A stretch of 10,865 bases of DNA, from the NCBI RefSeq assembly GCF_040392825.1, contig NZ_JBEBVH010000129.1, positions 1 through 10,865 on the forward strand, written 5' to 3'. Positions 1 to 7,572 of the stretch are shown here, piece by piece; position 1 is the stretch's first letter, and the number at the start of each line of letters is the position of its first letter. This DNA is from Pseudopedobacter sp040392825. Its GTDB lineage: Bacteria > Bacteroidota > Bacteroidia > Sphingobacteriales > Sphingobacteriaceae. The notes below the pieces were generated by a model that was given only the letters and a program-made list of their open reading frames with translations, searched no databases and was not told the origin of the DNA. The translations under genes and the position numbers were made by a program.

Positions 1-771
1 AATAGCCTATCGAGTATATATCTTGGCTTATCCGATGCTAGTATTGCACTATATGATTATAAAGAAGCTGAAAAATATATTAAACAAGGCACTGCTTTGG
101 CAAAAGAACTCCTCGATGAAAAATTAATTTACGATTTCACTTTAACCAAATATGCATTAGAAAAAAAACAAGGTAATTATAAAACTGCGTTGGAAAACCT
201 GGAATTAGTACATTCAAGAGATAGCATTTATTATAACGAAAATGTAAGTAATATTTTAAGCTTGCATGAGGAACAACAAAAATCCTTGGAAAAAGAGCAA
301 GAATATAAACTACAGCTTGAAAAGCGGGAAAAACATACAATAGTTATGTTTTTTGCTGTTATTGTAGCTGCTTTGTGTATAGCTGTAATAGTAATTCTTA
401 ATAAAAGCAAAAGAAAGGCCGAACGCAATAATATCCGACTGCAAAAACTAAACGAAGAGATATCTGTCCAAAAAGAAAATCTTAATAAAATGAATCTGAA
501 ATTAGAAGATATCATTGCAGAAAGGACTAAAGATCTCATCAGTAAAAATCAAAAATTATCAGAATATTCCTCTCACCTATCTCATCAAATCAGAGGTCCG
601 GTGGCAACATTAAAAGGTTTAATTATGCTGGCCGAAGATGAACTGATTAATGAGCGGGAATACATTAAACAAATGAAAAAATGTGTAGATGATATTGATT
701 CTCAAATTATGGACATCAATATTGCTTTGCATGATGCAAGTCGCAAAGGCTTAAATAAAGAAGACAAATAG
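1..771 (+). CDS. TPR / membrane / His-box protein without ATPase domain (5' truncated by window)
   Basis: The reading frame is open from base 1, so the start lies outside the window; 256 residues are visible. The first ~85 resemble tetratricopeptide helices (LYDYKEAEKYIKQGTALAKE is TPR-like). A charged helix follows, then one membrane segment at about residues 113-133, a long coiled coil (about 137-185) and a His-box-like segment, LSHQIRGPVATLKG, with H195 at the phospho-acceptor position (H192 is also near). A second helix follows and the protein ends. This is the order of Bacteroidota TPR-type sensor histidine kinases, but the HATPase_c domain (N, G1 and G2 boxes) is missing, and the 74 bases before the next gene cannot encode one. 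It may be a dimerisation partner, a phosphotransfer protein or a degenerate kinase. The sensor role is inferred from family architecture; the missing ATPase is seen directly. Confidence 0.75.
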   Translation, partial: NSLSSIYLGLSDASIALYDYKEAEKYIKQGTALAKELLDEKLIYDFTLTKYALEKKQGNYKTALENLELVHSRDSIYYNENVSNILSLHEEQQKSLEKEQEYKLQLEKREKHTIVMFFAVIVAALCIAVIVILNKSKRKAERNNIRLQKLNEEISVQKENLNKMNLKLEDIIAERTKDLISKNQKLSEYSSHLSHQIRGPVATLKGLIMLAEDELINEREYIKQMKKCVDDIDSQIMDINIALHDASRKGLNKEDK

Positions 772-845
772 CTTTTCTTTATTCACATATGACTAAATAT
801 TTATTAATCATTCTTAATTTAGCGATTTAAAAACGCATACTGATT

Positions 846-3146
846 TTGGATTATTTAAAAGGGTTAAATCCGTCGCAAAGACAAGCTGTTGAACAAACAG
901 AAGGTCCGGTTATGATTGTTGCTGGTGCGGGTTCTGGAAAAACAAGGGTAATTACATATAGAGTAGCTCATCTTATACAAAAAGGTGTAGATCCGTTTCA
1001 AATTTTGGTACTTACGTTCACCAATAAGGCAGCGAAAGAAATGCGTGAACGTATTACTAAAGTTGTTGGTGCCGAGGCTAAAAATATATGGATGGGAACC
1101 TTCCACTCCATCTTCGCAAAAATTCTTCGTGTTGAAGCCAATAAAATAGGTTATCCTAATAACTTTACCATCTATGATACGGATGACAGTAAAAGTCTGT
1201 TAAGAGCCATATTAAAAGAGATGAATCTGGACGATAAGTTGTACAACCCCAATTTTGTTTACGGCAGAATATCCATGGCGAAAAACAATCTGATTTCATC
1301 TGCAGAATATCTACAAAACGAGCAAATTCAGGCCGATGATTTTTCTACGGGCCGGGGTCAGCTAGGGAAAATATATGCTACTTATACAGCAAGATGCTTC
1401 AAAGCCGGAGCCATGGATTTTGACGATTTACTTTTCAAAACCAATGTATTGCTAAAAGAGCATCCGGATGTACTGCATAAATACCAACATAAGTTTAAGT
1501 ACTTAATGGTTGACGAGTATCAGGACACTAACTTCTCCCAGTACCTGATTGTTAAAAAACTAGCAGCTGTAAATTATAACCTTTGTGTTGTCGGCGATGA
1601 TGCGCAGAGTATCTACGGTTTCAGAGGAGCAAACATTCAGAATATACTTAACTTTCAAAAAGATTATCCTGAGGTTAAGGTTTTCAAATTGGAGCAAAAC
1701 TACCGCTCTACGCAGAACATAGTAAACGTAGCCAATAGCATTATTAAAAATAACGCCAATCAATTAGAGAAAAATGTATTTTCTGATAATGACGAAGGTG
1801 ATAAAATCAAAATAACCAGATCTTATTCTGACAACGAAGAAGGGAAAAGTGTAGCAGAATCTATTTTACAGGAAAGGAGTGAAAAATCTTTAAACTGGAA
1901 TGATTTTGCTGTTCTGTACAGAACAAACGCCCAATCCAGATCTATGGAAGAAGCTTTGAGAAAATCGAACGTACCGTATAAAATCTACGGCGGTATGTCT
2001 TTCTACCAAAGAAAGGAAATTAAAGACTTAATTGCTTATTTCAGGCTAACTTTCAATAATAACGATGAAGAAGCTTTCAAAAGAATTATAAATTATCCGG
2101 CAAGGGGCATTGGCAAAACAACAATAGACAAAATCATTCTTGCTGCAGATCAGAATGGAAAAACACTTTTTGAAATAGCATCTGATGCATTTCAGTTTTT
2201 AGACAGTAGAGCCGCAACAGCAGTAAGCAATTTTGCAACTACCATCCAAAGCTTTGCAGCAACAGCTAAAAACAACATAGCTTACGATGCAGCTTTACAT
2301 ATAGCACAACACTCTGGACTTTTAAAAGATCTTTACGAAGATAAATCTGTTGAAGGCTTAGCCCGTTACGAAAACATTCAGGAATTATTAAATGGTATAA
2401 AAGAGTTTTCTGAAAGAGAAGATATTGAAGATCGCAGTCTGAACGTTTTCATGGAAGATGTAGCTTTGCTTACCAACGACGATAACGAAAAAGCAGAAGA
2501 TAAAGACACGGTTTCTTTAATGACTATACACTCATCTAAAGGTCTGGAATTTAATCAGGTGTACGTAGTTGGTTTAGAAGAAAACCTCTTCCCTAGCCAG
2601 ATGTCATTAAATTCCAGGGCAGATCTGGAAGAAGAACGCAGGTTATTTTATGTGGCCGTAACCCGGGCAGAGAAAAAACTACACATCAGTTACGCTACTT
2701 CCAGATTTAAATTTGGTACACTGGTTAATTCCGAACCCTCTCGCTTTTTAGACGAAATAGACCCCAGATATTTAGAGATAGAACTGCCTAAAAAATCGTT
2801 TAGTTCTAACCCTTCCTCTTTCGAAGGCGAGCGAACTCTATGGAAATCAAAAACTGCTGAAGCAACTAAAGGTGCCGATGTATTTTCTAAGCCAAAACCA
2901 GCGACACAAAAAGTAAAAACTACATCTTTGCTTTCTAAAGCGCATGTTCCTACTGCTGGCTTCAAACCAGAAGACACTTCCAATTTACAAGTCGGAGAAA
3001 TTGTAGAACATGAAAGATTTGGTTTTGGCAAGGTAATTAACTTAGAAGGTAATAAACCAGATATAAAAGCCACCATTTTCTTTAAAGAAATTGGACAAAA
3101 ACAATTGTTGCTTAAATTTGCCAAATTGCGGATAGTTAGAAATTAA
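846..3146 (+). CDS. uvrD: UvrD/PcrA-family ATP-dependent 3'-5' DNA helicase (SF1A)
   Basis: A 766-residue superfamily 1A helicase that uses ATP to unwind DNA in repair and in clearing replication or transcription obstacles. All motifs are present in order: Q motif LNPSQRQAV (7-15), Walker A GAGSGKT (27-33), Walker B DEYQD (223-227), motif III GDDAQSIYGFRG (250-261), motif IV QNYRST, motif V TIHSSKGLEF and motif VI with arginine finger YVAVTRA (602-608). A low-complexity linker (about 650-700) leads to a C-terminal Tudor-like module (about 705-766, VGEIVEHERFGFGKV), which in PcrA/UvrD contacts RNA polymerase. The start is TTG at 846: an in-frame TAA at 828-830 leaves no upstream ATG, and MDYLKGLN aligns with family N-termini as I recall them. 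Naming it UvrD rather than PcrA is convention; the family assignment is very secure. No terminator is evident after it. Confidence 0.95.
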   Translation: MDYLKGLNPSQRQAVEQTEGPVMIVAGAGSGKTRVITYRVAHLIQKGVDPFQILVLTFTNKAAKEMRERITKVVGAEAKNIWMGTFHSIFAKILRVEANKIGYPNNFTIYDTDDSKSLLRAILKEMNLDDKLYNPNFVYGRISMAKNNLISSAEYLQNEQIQADDFSTGRGQLGKIYATYTARCFKAGAMDFDDLLFKTNVLLKEHPDVLHKYQHKFKYLMVDEYQDTNFSQYLIVKKLAAVNYNLCVVGDDAQSIYGFRGANIQNILNFQKDYPEVKVFKLEQNYRSTQNIVNVANSIIKNNANQLEKNVFSDNDEGDKIKITRSYSDNEEGKSVAESILQERSEKSLNWNDFAVLYRTNAQSRSMEEALRKSNVPYKIYGGMSFYQRKEIKDLIAYFRLTFNNNDEEAFKRIINYPARGIGKTTIDKIILAADQNGKTLFEIASDAFQFLDSRAATAVSNFATTIQSFAATAKNNIAYDAALHIAQHSGLLKDLYEDKSVEGLARYENIQELLNGIKEFSEREDIEDRSLNVFMEDVALLTNDDNEKAEDKDTVSLMTIHSSKGLEFNQVYVVGLEENLFPSQMSLNSRADLEEERRLFYVAVTRAEKKLHISYATSRFKFGTLVNSEPSRFLDEIDPRYLEIELPKKSFSSNPSSFEGERTLWKSKTAEATKGADVFSKPKPATQKVKTTSLLSKAHVPTAGFKPEDTSNLQVGEIVEHERFGFGKVINLEGNKPDIKATIFFKEIGQKQLLLKFAKLRIVRN

Positions 3147-3189
3147 GTAAAAATTTTGACAGAAGTGTTTAACTTGTAAATGCTTTGTT

Positions 3190-3197
3190 TATTTTTG
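3190..3197 (+). promoter_or_regulatory. Candidate Bacteroidota -7 element for the DUF4290-murA pair
   Basis: TATTTTTG is an exact match to the Bacteroidota primary-sigma -7 consensus TAnnTTTG. It lies in the 152-base gap after uvrD, about 100 bases before the DUF4290 start. No good TTG -33 element sits at the usual ~19-21 base spacing (only GTGTTT ends at 3170), so the assignment rests on the -7 element alone. A short inverted repeat GTATA/TATAC (about 3216-3233) lies in the presumed leader. Confidence 0.4.
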
Positions 3198-3298
3198 CTA
3201 AGCCTTTGGGAAACCGTATATTTAAAACTATACCTAACATAAAAAAAGACAATTAAAGAAAGAGCCAAAATACTATTGCGCTTTTTAACAGTTTCAAA

Positions 3299-3988
3299 AT
3301 GAACAATACAAACACAGAAGTATTCGATTACAACACTTCGCGTAAAAAATTAATTCTTGCAGAATACGGGAGAAACGTTCAAAATATGGTAGAGTACATT
3401 TGCACATTACCTACCAAAGAAGAGCGAAATAAATATGCCCAGGTGGTTATAGACATGATGGGTTTTTTAAACCCACACTTAAGGGATGTTCCTGATTTCA
3501 AACACAAATTGTGGGATCATTTACATATTATCTCGGGTTTCCAGATTGATGTTGACTCTCCTTATCCTATTCTGGCAAAAGAAAATATAAATATTAAGCC
3601 AGAGCGGTTGGAATACCCTCAAAGCCGAATAAAATACAAACACTATGGCCATACCATAGAAATGATGATAAAGAAAGCTAAAGAAGTTACCGATCCTGAA
3701 AAGAAACAGCACATGGTAAATTCAATTGCCAACTTTATGAAAATGGCTTATGTTTTATGGAATAAAGATTACGTGAACGATGAGCAGATTCTATCTGACT
3801 TGGCAGACCTTTCTAATAGAGAATTAGATTTGAGTAATGTTGTCTTACAAAAGATAGACACCAAACAGACCAGCAGTCAAAACTCTAGCAACGGAGGTTC
3901 CCGTAACAATCAAAAATCAAACAACAACCGTAATTTTAAGCAGAACAACCAGAACGGCAAAAATCGCCAGAAGAATAAAAGAAATTAG
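3299..3988 (+). CDS. DUF4290 domain protein with basic Asn/Gln-rich tail
   Basis: A 229-residue soluble protein that I recognise as DUF4290, a Bacteroidota-restricted family of unknown function. The conserved helical domain covers about residues 1-175 (YNTSRKKLILAEYGRNVQNM near the N-terminus; FLNPHLRDVPDFKHKLWDHL near 60-80). Residues about 190-229 form a low-complexity tail of Asn, Gln, Lys, Ser and Arg that is surely disordered and strongly positive. No signal peptide or membrane segment is visible, so it is cytoplasmic. It ends three bases before the murA start codon, so the two are almost certainly co-transcribed and perhaps translationally coupled. That context hints at a link with peptidoglycan precursor synthesis or its control, and the basic tail could bind nucleic acid or membrane; both are inference only. 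The ATG at 3299 follows an A-rich stretch and no Shine-Dalgarno sequence. Confidence 0.88.
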   Translation: MNNTNTEVFDYNTSRKKLILAEYGRNVQNMVEYICTLPTKEERNKYAQVVIDMMGFLNPHLRDVPDFKHKLWDHLHIISGFQIDVDSPYPILAKENINIKPERLEYPQSRIKYKHYGHTIEMMIKKAKEVTDPEKKQHMVNSIANFMKMAYVLWNKDYVNDEQILSDLADLSNRELDLSNVVLQKIDTKQTSSQNSSNGGSRNNQKSNNNRNFKQNNQNGKNRQKNKRN

Positions 3989-3991
3989 AAA

Positions 3992-5299
3992 ATGATGAAT
4001 GCATTTGAGATCCGTGGAGGAAAACCTCTAAAAGGAGAAATTATACCTCAGGGCGCTAAAAACGAAGCATTACAAATTCTCTCTGCTGTATTGCTTACAC
4101 CAGAAAAAGTAACTATCAGCAATATCCCAGACATCAAAGATGTCAATAAGCTAATAGAACTTTTAGGTGATCTGGGGGTAGAAATTAACCGTTTAAGCAA
4201 AGATACTTACGAATTCACAGCAAAAAACATCAATCTGGAATTCTTTCAGTCTCAAACTTTTAAGGCCAAAGGCGGGAGTTTAAGAGGATCAATCATGATT
4301 GTAGGTCCGCTATTGGCTCGTTTTGGCAAAGCAGCTATTCCTAAACCGGGAGGCGACAAGATTGGAAGAAGAAGACTGGACACACATTTCCTTGGTTTCG
4401 AAAAATTAGGTGCTAAATTCGTTTATAATCCGGATACTAATTTCTTCAATGTAGATGCTACCGAACTAAAAGGTACTTATATTTTATTAGATGAAGCATC
4501 TGTAACCGGAACTGCCAACATTGTAATGGCTGCGGTTTTAGCAAAAGGAACAACTACTATATACAATGCTGCTTGCGAACCGTACCTTCAGCAACTTTGT
4601 AAAATGCTGAATCGTATGGGAGCTAAAATTTCCGGAATTGGTTCTAACCTGTTAACTATTGAGGGAGTTGAATCTTTAAGCGGAACTACACATAGAATGC
4701 TTCCTGATATGATTGAAATAGGATCTTTCATTGGTTTAGCAGCTATGACAGGTTCCGAAATCACTATTAAAGATGTCTGCTACAAAGAATTAGGAATAAT
4801 TCCCAGTGTTTTTGCCAGATTAGGAATTAAAATGGAGCTGAAAGGTGACGATCTTTATATTCCTGCTCAGGAAAACTACGAAATAGATACCTTTATTGAT
4901 GGCTCTATTCTAACCGTTTCCGATGCGCCATGGCCTGGTTTTACACCAGATTTACTTTCCATTGTATTGGTTGTAGCCACACAGGCGAAAGGATCTGTAC
5001 TTATCCATCAGAAAATGTTCGAAAGCAGGTTATTTTTTGTTGATAAATTAATTGATATGGGTGCTCAGATCATTTTGTGCGACCCACACAGAGCAACAGT
5101 TATCGGACTCGATAAGAAATACAACTTGAAAGGTATAGAAATGACCTCGCCTGATATCAGAGCTGGTGTTTCTTTATTAATTGCAGCCTTATCGGCTTCG
5201 GGAAAATCTGTTATCTATAACATAGAACAAATAGAAAGAGGCTATCAGGATATAGATACCCGATTAAGGGCGCTTGGTGCCGATATCAGAAGAATCTAA
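3992..5299 (+). CDS. murA: UDP-N-acetylglucosamine 1-carboxyvinyltransferase (MurA), Cys-to-Asp type
   Basis: A 435-residue EPSP-synthase-fold enzyme for the first committed step of peptidoglycan synthesis: transfer of enolpyruvate from phosphoenolpyruvate to UDP-GlcNAc in the cytoplasm. Visible residues are K23-N24 in GAKNEAL (E. coli K22/N23), R98 in LRGSIMIVGPL (E. coli R91), D320 in DAPWPGFTPDL (E. coli D305) and R390 in PDIRAGVS (E. coli R397). The active-site loop reads PGGDKIGRRRLDTH (119-132): D122 stands where E. coli has Cys115, the fosfomycin target. Asp at this site is known in mycobacterial and chlamydial MurA, where it keeps activity and gives intrinsic fosfomycin insensitivity. 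The start lies three bases after DUF4290; a second ATG follows at 3995 and either could be used. A terminator follows the stop. Confidence 0.97.
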   Translation: MMNAFEIRGGKPLKGEIIPQGAKNEALQILSAVLLTPEKVTISNIPDIKDVNKLIELLGDLGVEINRLSKDTYEFTAKNINLEFFQSQTFKAKGGSLRGSIMIVGPLLARFGKAAIPKPGGDKIGRRRLDTHFLGFEKLGAKFVYNPDTNFFNVDATELKGTYILLDEASVTGTANIVMAAVLAKGTTTIYNAACEPYLQQLCKMLNRMGAKISGIGSNLLTIEGVESLSGTTHRMLPDMIEIGSFIGLAAMTGSEITIKDVCYKELGIIPSVFARLGIKMELKGDDLYIPAQENYEIDTFIDGSILTVSDAPWPGFTPDLLSIVLVVATQAKGSVLIHQKMFESRLFFVDKLIDMGAQIILCDPHRATVIGLDKKYNLKGIEMTSPDIRAGVSLLIAALSASGKSVIYNIEQIERGYQDIDTRLRALGADIRRI

Positions 5300-5305
5300 C
5301 AGAAG

Positions 5306-5338
5306 ACTCTCCGGCAAAACGGGGAGTTTTTTGTTTTT
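5306..5338 (+). terminator. Intrinsic terminator after murA
   Basis: ACTCTCCG (5306-5313) pairs with CGGGGAGT (5320-5327) around the loop GCAAAA. The 8-bp stem has one G-T wobble and runs into a T tract, TTTTTTGTTTTT (5327-5338). It begins six bases after the murA stop codon and ends the DUF4290-murA transcript. Confidence 0.88.
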
Positions 5339-5360
5339 ATTAACGTTATTTTTATTTTTT
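5331..5360 (+). promoter_or_regulatory. Candidate promoter for rnr
   Basis: TTG at 5331-5333, then 19 bases, then TATTTTTT at 5353-5360, a one-mismatch form of the Bacteroidota -7 consensus TAnnTTTG at the expected spacing. It would start transcription near 5367, about 45 bases before the rnr ATG. The -33 element lies in the T tract of the murA terminator, which may make the match fortuitous in such T-rich DNA. Confidence 0.35.
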
Positions 5361-5412
5361 CGAAACCTAGCTAAATTATTTTGGTTAGTTTATTTAAAAC
5401 CATAATAAGAAA

Positions 5413-7530
5413 ATGGCAAACATCAAACATATATTAACAGAGCTCATTATCAATATCTTCGAAAAGAATGGTAATAAAGCTTTAAATTATAAACAAGTAG
5501 CCGCAAGGTTAAATGTTGTCGATCCCGAATCTAAAAAATCTGTTTTATCGATATTAAAAGACGATACCTTAGACGGAATTTTTGTTGAAAAAGAAAAAGG
5601 AAAATATCAACTTAAAGAAGTCAAAACATTTGTTAATGGAACTATCGATTTAGCTAACGACGGCTCGGCATACCTTATCCCGGACGACACCTTTGAAAAC
5701 GACATATATATAGCACCAAGAAAGCTTAGAAGAGCTTTGCATGGCGATTATGTAAAAATATACGTTTATGCCAGCAAAAAAGGAAAAAGAAAAGAGGGTG
5801 AAGTGGTAGAAATAATAACCAGGGCAAAATTCGAGTTTACCGGTATTGTAAAAGTTTCCCAACATTATGCTTTCTTTATTCCTGATGACAGAAAGATGTT
5901 ATATGACATCTTTATCCCTTTAGAAGATTTAAATGGTGCAAAAAATGGTGTCAAAGCTTTAGCCAGAATCGTAGACTGGCCAGAAGATGCAAAAAATCCT
6001 GTCGGTATCATTAAACATGTATTAGGTAAAGAGGGCGAAAACGACACCGAGATGAATGCTATTCTGGCAGAATATGGATTTCCTTTAAATTTTCCGCCAG
6101 AAGTAGAAGAAGAAGCCAATAGCATTCCCGACACGATCTCTCCTGAAGAAATTAAGAAAAGAAGAGATTTCAGAGATACGATTACTTTTACTATCGACCC
6201 CTTCGATGCAAAGGATTTTGACGACGCCATATCTTTCAAGAAACTGGAAAATGGAAACTTTGAAATAGGAGTTCATATCGCCGATGTTTCCCACTATGTT
6301 CAACCAGAATCTCCTTTAGACAAGGAAGCATACGACAGAGGGACATCGGTTTATTTAGTTGACCGGGTAATCCCTATGCTTCCCGAAAGACTTTCCAATA
6401 ACTTATGCTCTTTGCGTCCTTTAGAAGACAAGCTTTGTTTTTCTTCGGTTTTCGAAATAAATGAAAATGCCCAAATACTGGATGAATGGTATGGGAAAAC
6501 CGTTATCAATTCAAATAAAAGGTTTACTTACGAAGAGGCTCAGGAGATAATAGAAAATGGCGGTGGAGAATATGCAGAAGAGATTCTGACATTAAATAAA
6601 CTGGCCTATATTTTAAGAGATAAACGTTTTAAACAAGGTGCCATTAATTTCGAATCTACAGAAGTCAAATTCAAATTAGACGAAAACGGAAAGCCTATAG
6701 GTGTTTATGTAAAAGAAAGAAAAGATGCTCATAAGCTAATAGAGGATTTCATGCTACTGGCCAACAGAAAAGTGGCTGAGTTTATTTCTAAAAAGGGAAA
6801 AGGAAAACACAAGTTAACTTTTGTGTACAGAGCTCACGATTCTCCGAATATAGAAACTTTAAATACCTTCTCTCAGTTTGCTTCCAGATTCGGATATAGA
6901 ATCTCTACAAAATCAGACAGAGAAATTTCCCGTTCCCTAAATAGGTTAATGTCTGATGTTGAAGGCAAAAAAGAGCAAAATATACTTACCCAATTAGCTA
7001 TCCGCTCTATGGCAAAAGCTATTTACACAACAAAAAGCAGCAGTCATTATGGTTTAGCGTTTGACTTTTACACGCATTTCACCTCCCCTATCAGACGGTA
7101 TCCGGATGTAATGGTGCATCGCCTTTTAGAACATTATCTGCACCATGGTGATAATGCCAATGCAGAGCATTACGAAAAAATGGCTGTCCATTCATCACAA
7201 ATGGAGAAAAAAGCTGCCGATGCTGAGCGGGCCTCTATAAAATATAAACAGGCGGAATATCTTCAGGACAACGTCGGACAAGTGTATAAAGGTATTGTTT
7301 CTGGAGTCACAGAATGGGGTATGTATGTAGAAATAGAAGAAAATAAATGCGAAGGCATGATTCGTTTAAGAGATATTTCTGATGATTTTTATACACTGGA
7401 CGAGAAAAATTACTGTATCATCGGTCAACGGAAAAAGAAAGTCTACCAATTGGGCGATGAAGTAGATATTAAAGTAAAACGTGTAGATTTAAGCAAAAGG
7501 CAGATAGATTTTACATTAATTCCCGATTAA
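5413..7530 (+). CDS. rnr: Ribonuclease R, 3'-5' exoribonuclease
   Basis: A 705-residue RNase II/R (RNB) family enzyme that degrades structured RNA processively from the 3' end, releasing nucleoside monophosphates; it works in rRNA quality control and mRNA decay. Order of domains: N-terminal winged-helix domain (about 8-65), cold-shock/OB domains (about 70-225), RNB catalytic domain (about 245-590) and C-terminal S1 RNA-binding domain (about 621-703, starting VGQVYKGIVSGVTEWGMYV). The metal-binding motif TIDPFDAKDFDDA gives D262, D268, D270 and D271, with the same spacing as the E. coli aspartates. TSPIRRYPDVMVHRLL (557-572) is the conserved late RNB motif. It is shorter than the 813-residue E. 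coli enzyme and lacks its long Lys-rich tail. The ATG at 5413 follows an A-rich stretch (AATAAGAAA). It is probably co-transcribed with the next gene. Confidence 0.96.
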   Translation: MANIKHILTELIINIFEKNGNKALNYKQVAARLNVVDPESKKSVLSILKDDTLDGIFVEKEKGKYQLKEVKTFVNGTIDLANDGSAYLIPDDTFENDIYIAPRKLRRALHGDYVKIYVYASKKGKRKEGEVVEIITRAKFEFTGIVKVSQHYAFFIPDDRKMLYDIFIPLEDLNGAKNGVKALARIVDWPEDAKNPVGIIKHVLGKEGENDTEMNAILAEYGFPLNFPPEVEEEANSIPDTISPEEIKKRRDFRDTITFTIDPFDAKDFDDAISFKKLENGNFEIGVHIADVSHYVQPESPLDKEAYDRGTSVYLVDRVIPMLPERLSNNLCSLRPLEDKLCFSSVFEINENAQILDEWYGKTVINSNKRFTYEEAQEIIENGGGEYAEEILTLNKLAYILRDKRFKQGAINFESTEVKFKLDENGKPIGVYVKERKDAHKLIEDFMLLANRKVAEFISKKGKGKHKLTFVYRAHDSPNIETLNTFSQFASRFGYRISTKSDREISRSLNRLMSDVEGKKEQNILTQLAIRSMAKAIYTTKSSSHYGLAFDFYTHFTSPIRRYPDVMVHRLLEHYLHHGDNANAEHYEKMAVHSSQMEKKAADAERASIKYKQAEYLQDNVGQVYKGIVSGVTEWGMYVEIEENKCEGMIRLRDISDDFYTLDEKNYCIIGQRKKKVYQLGDEVDIKVKRVDLSKRQIDFTLIPD

Positions 7531-7572
7531 CAGGAAGTTTTTTAAATTCGCCCGCTCAATACCATTGTTTAG

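Noticed and set aside
772..845. Possible frameshifted ATPase domain after the His-box protein
   Set aside because: Only 74 AT-rich bases separate the stop from uvrD, too short for any ATPase remnant, so the protein is genuinely short in this sequence.
2690..3124. 144-residue minus-strand ORF inside the helicase gene
   Set aside because: It is fully antisense to the conserved helicase C-terminus, with Ser-rich shadow composition and no recognisable domain.
5865..6239. 124-residue minus-strand ORF inside rnr
   Set aside because: It lies opposite the RNB domain, including its catalytic motif; composition is that of a reverse-frame shadow.
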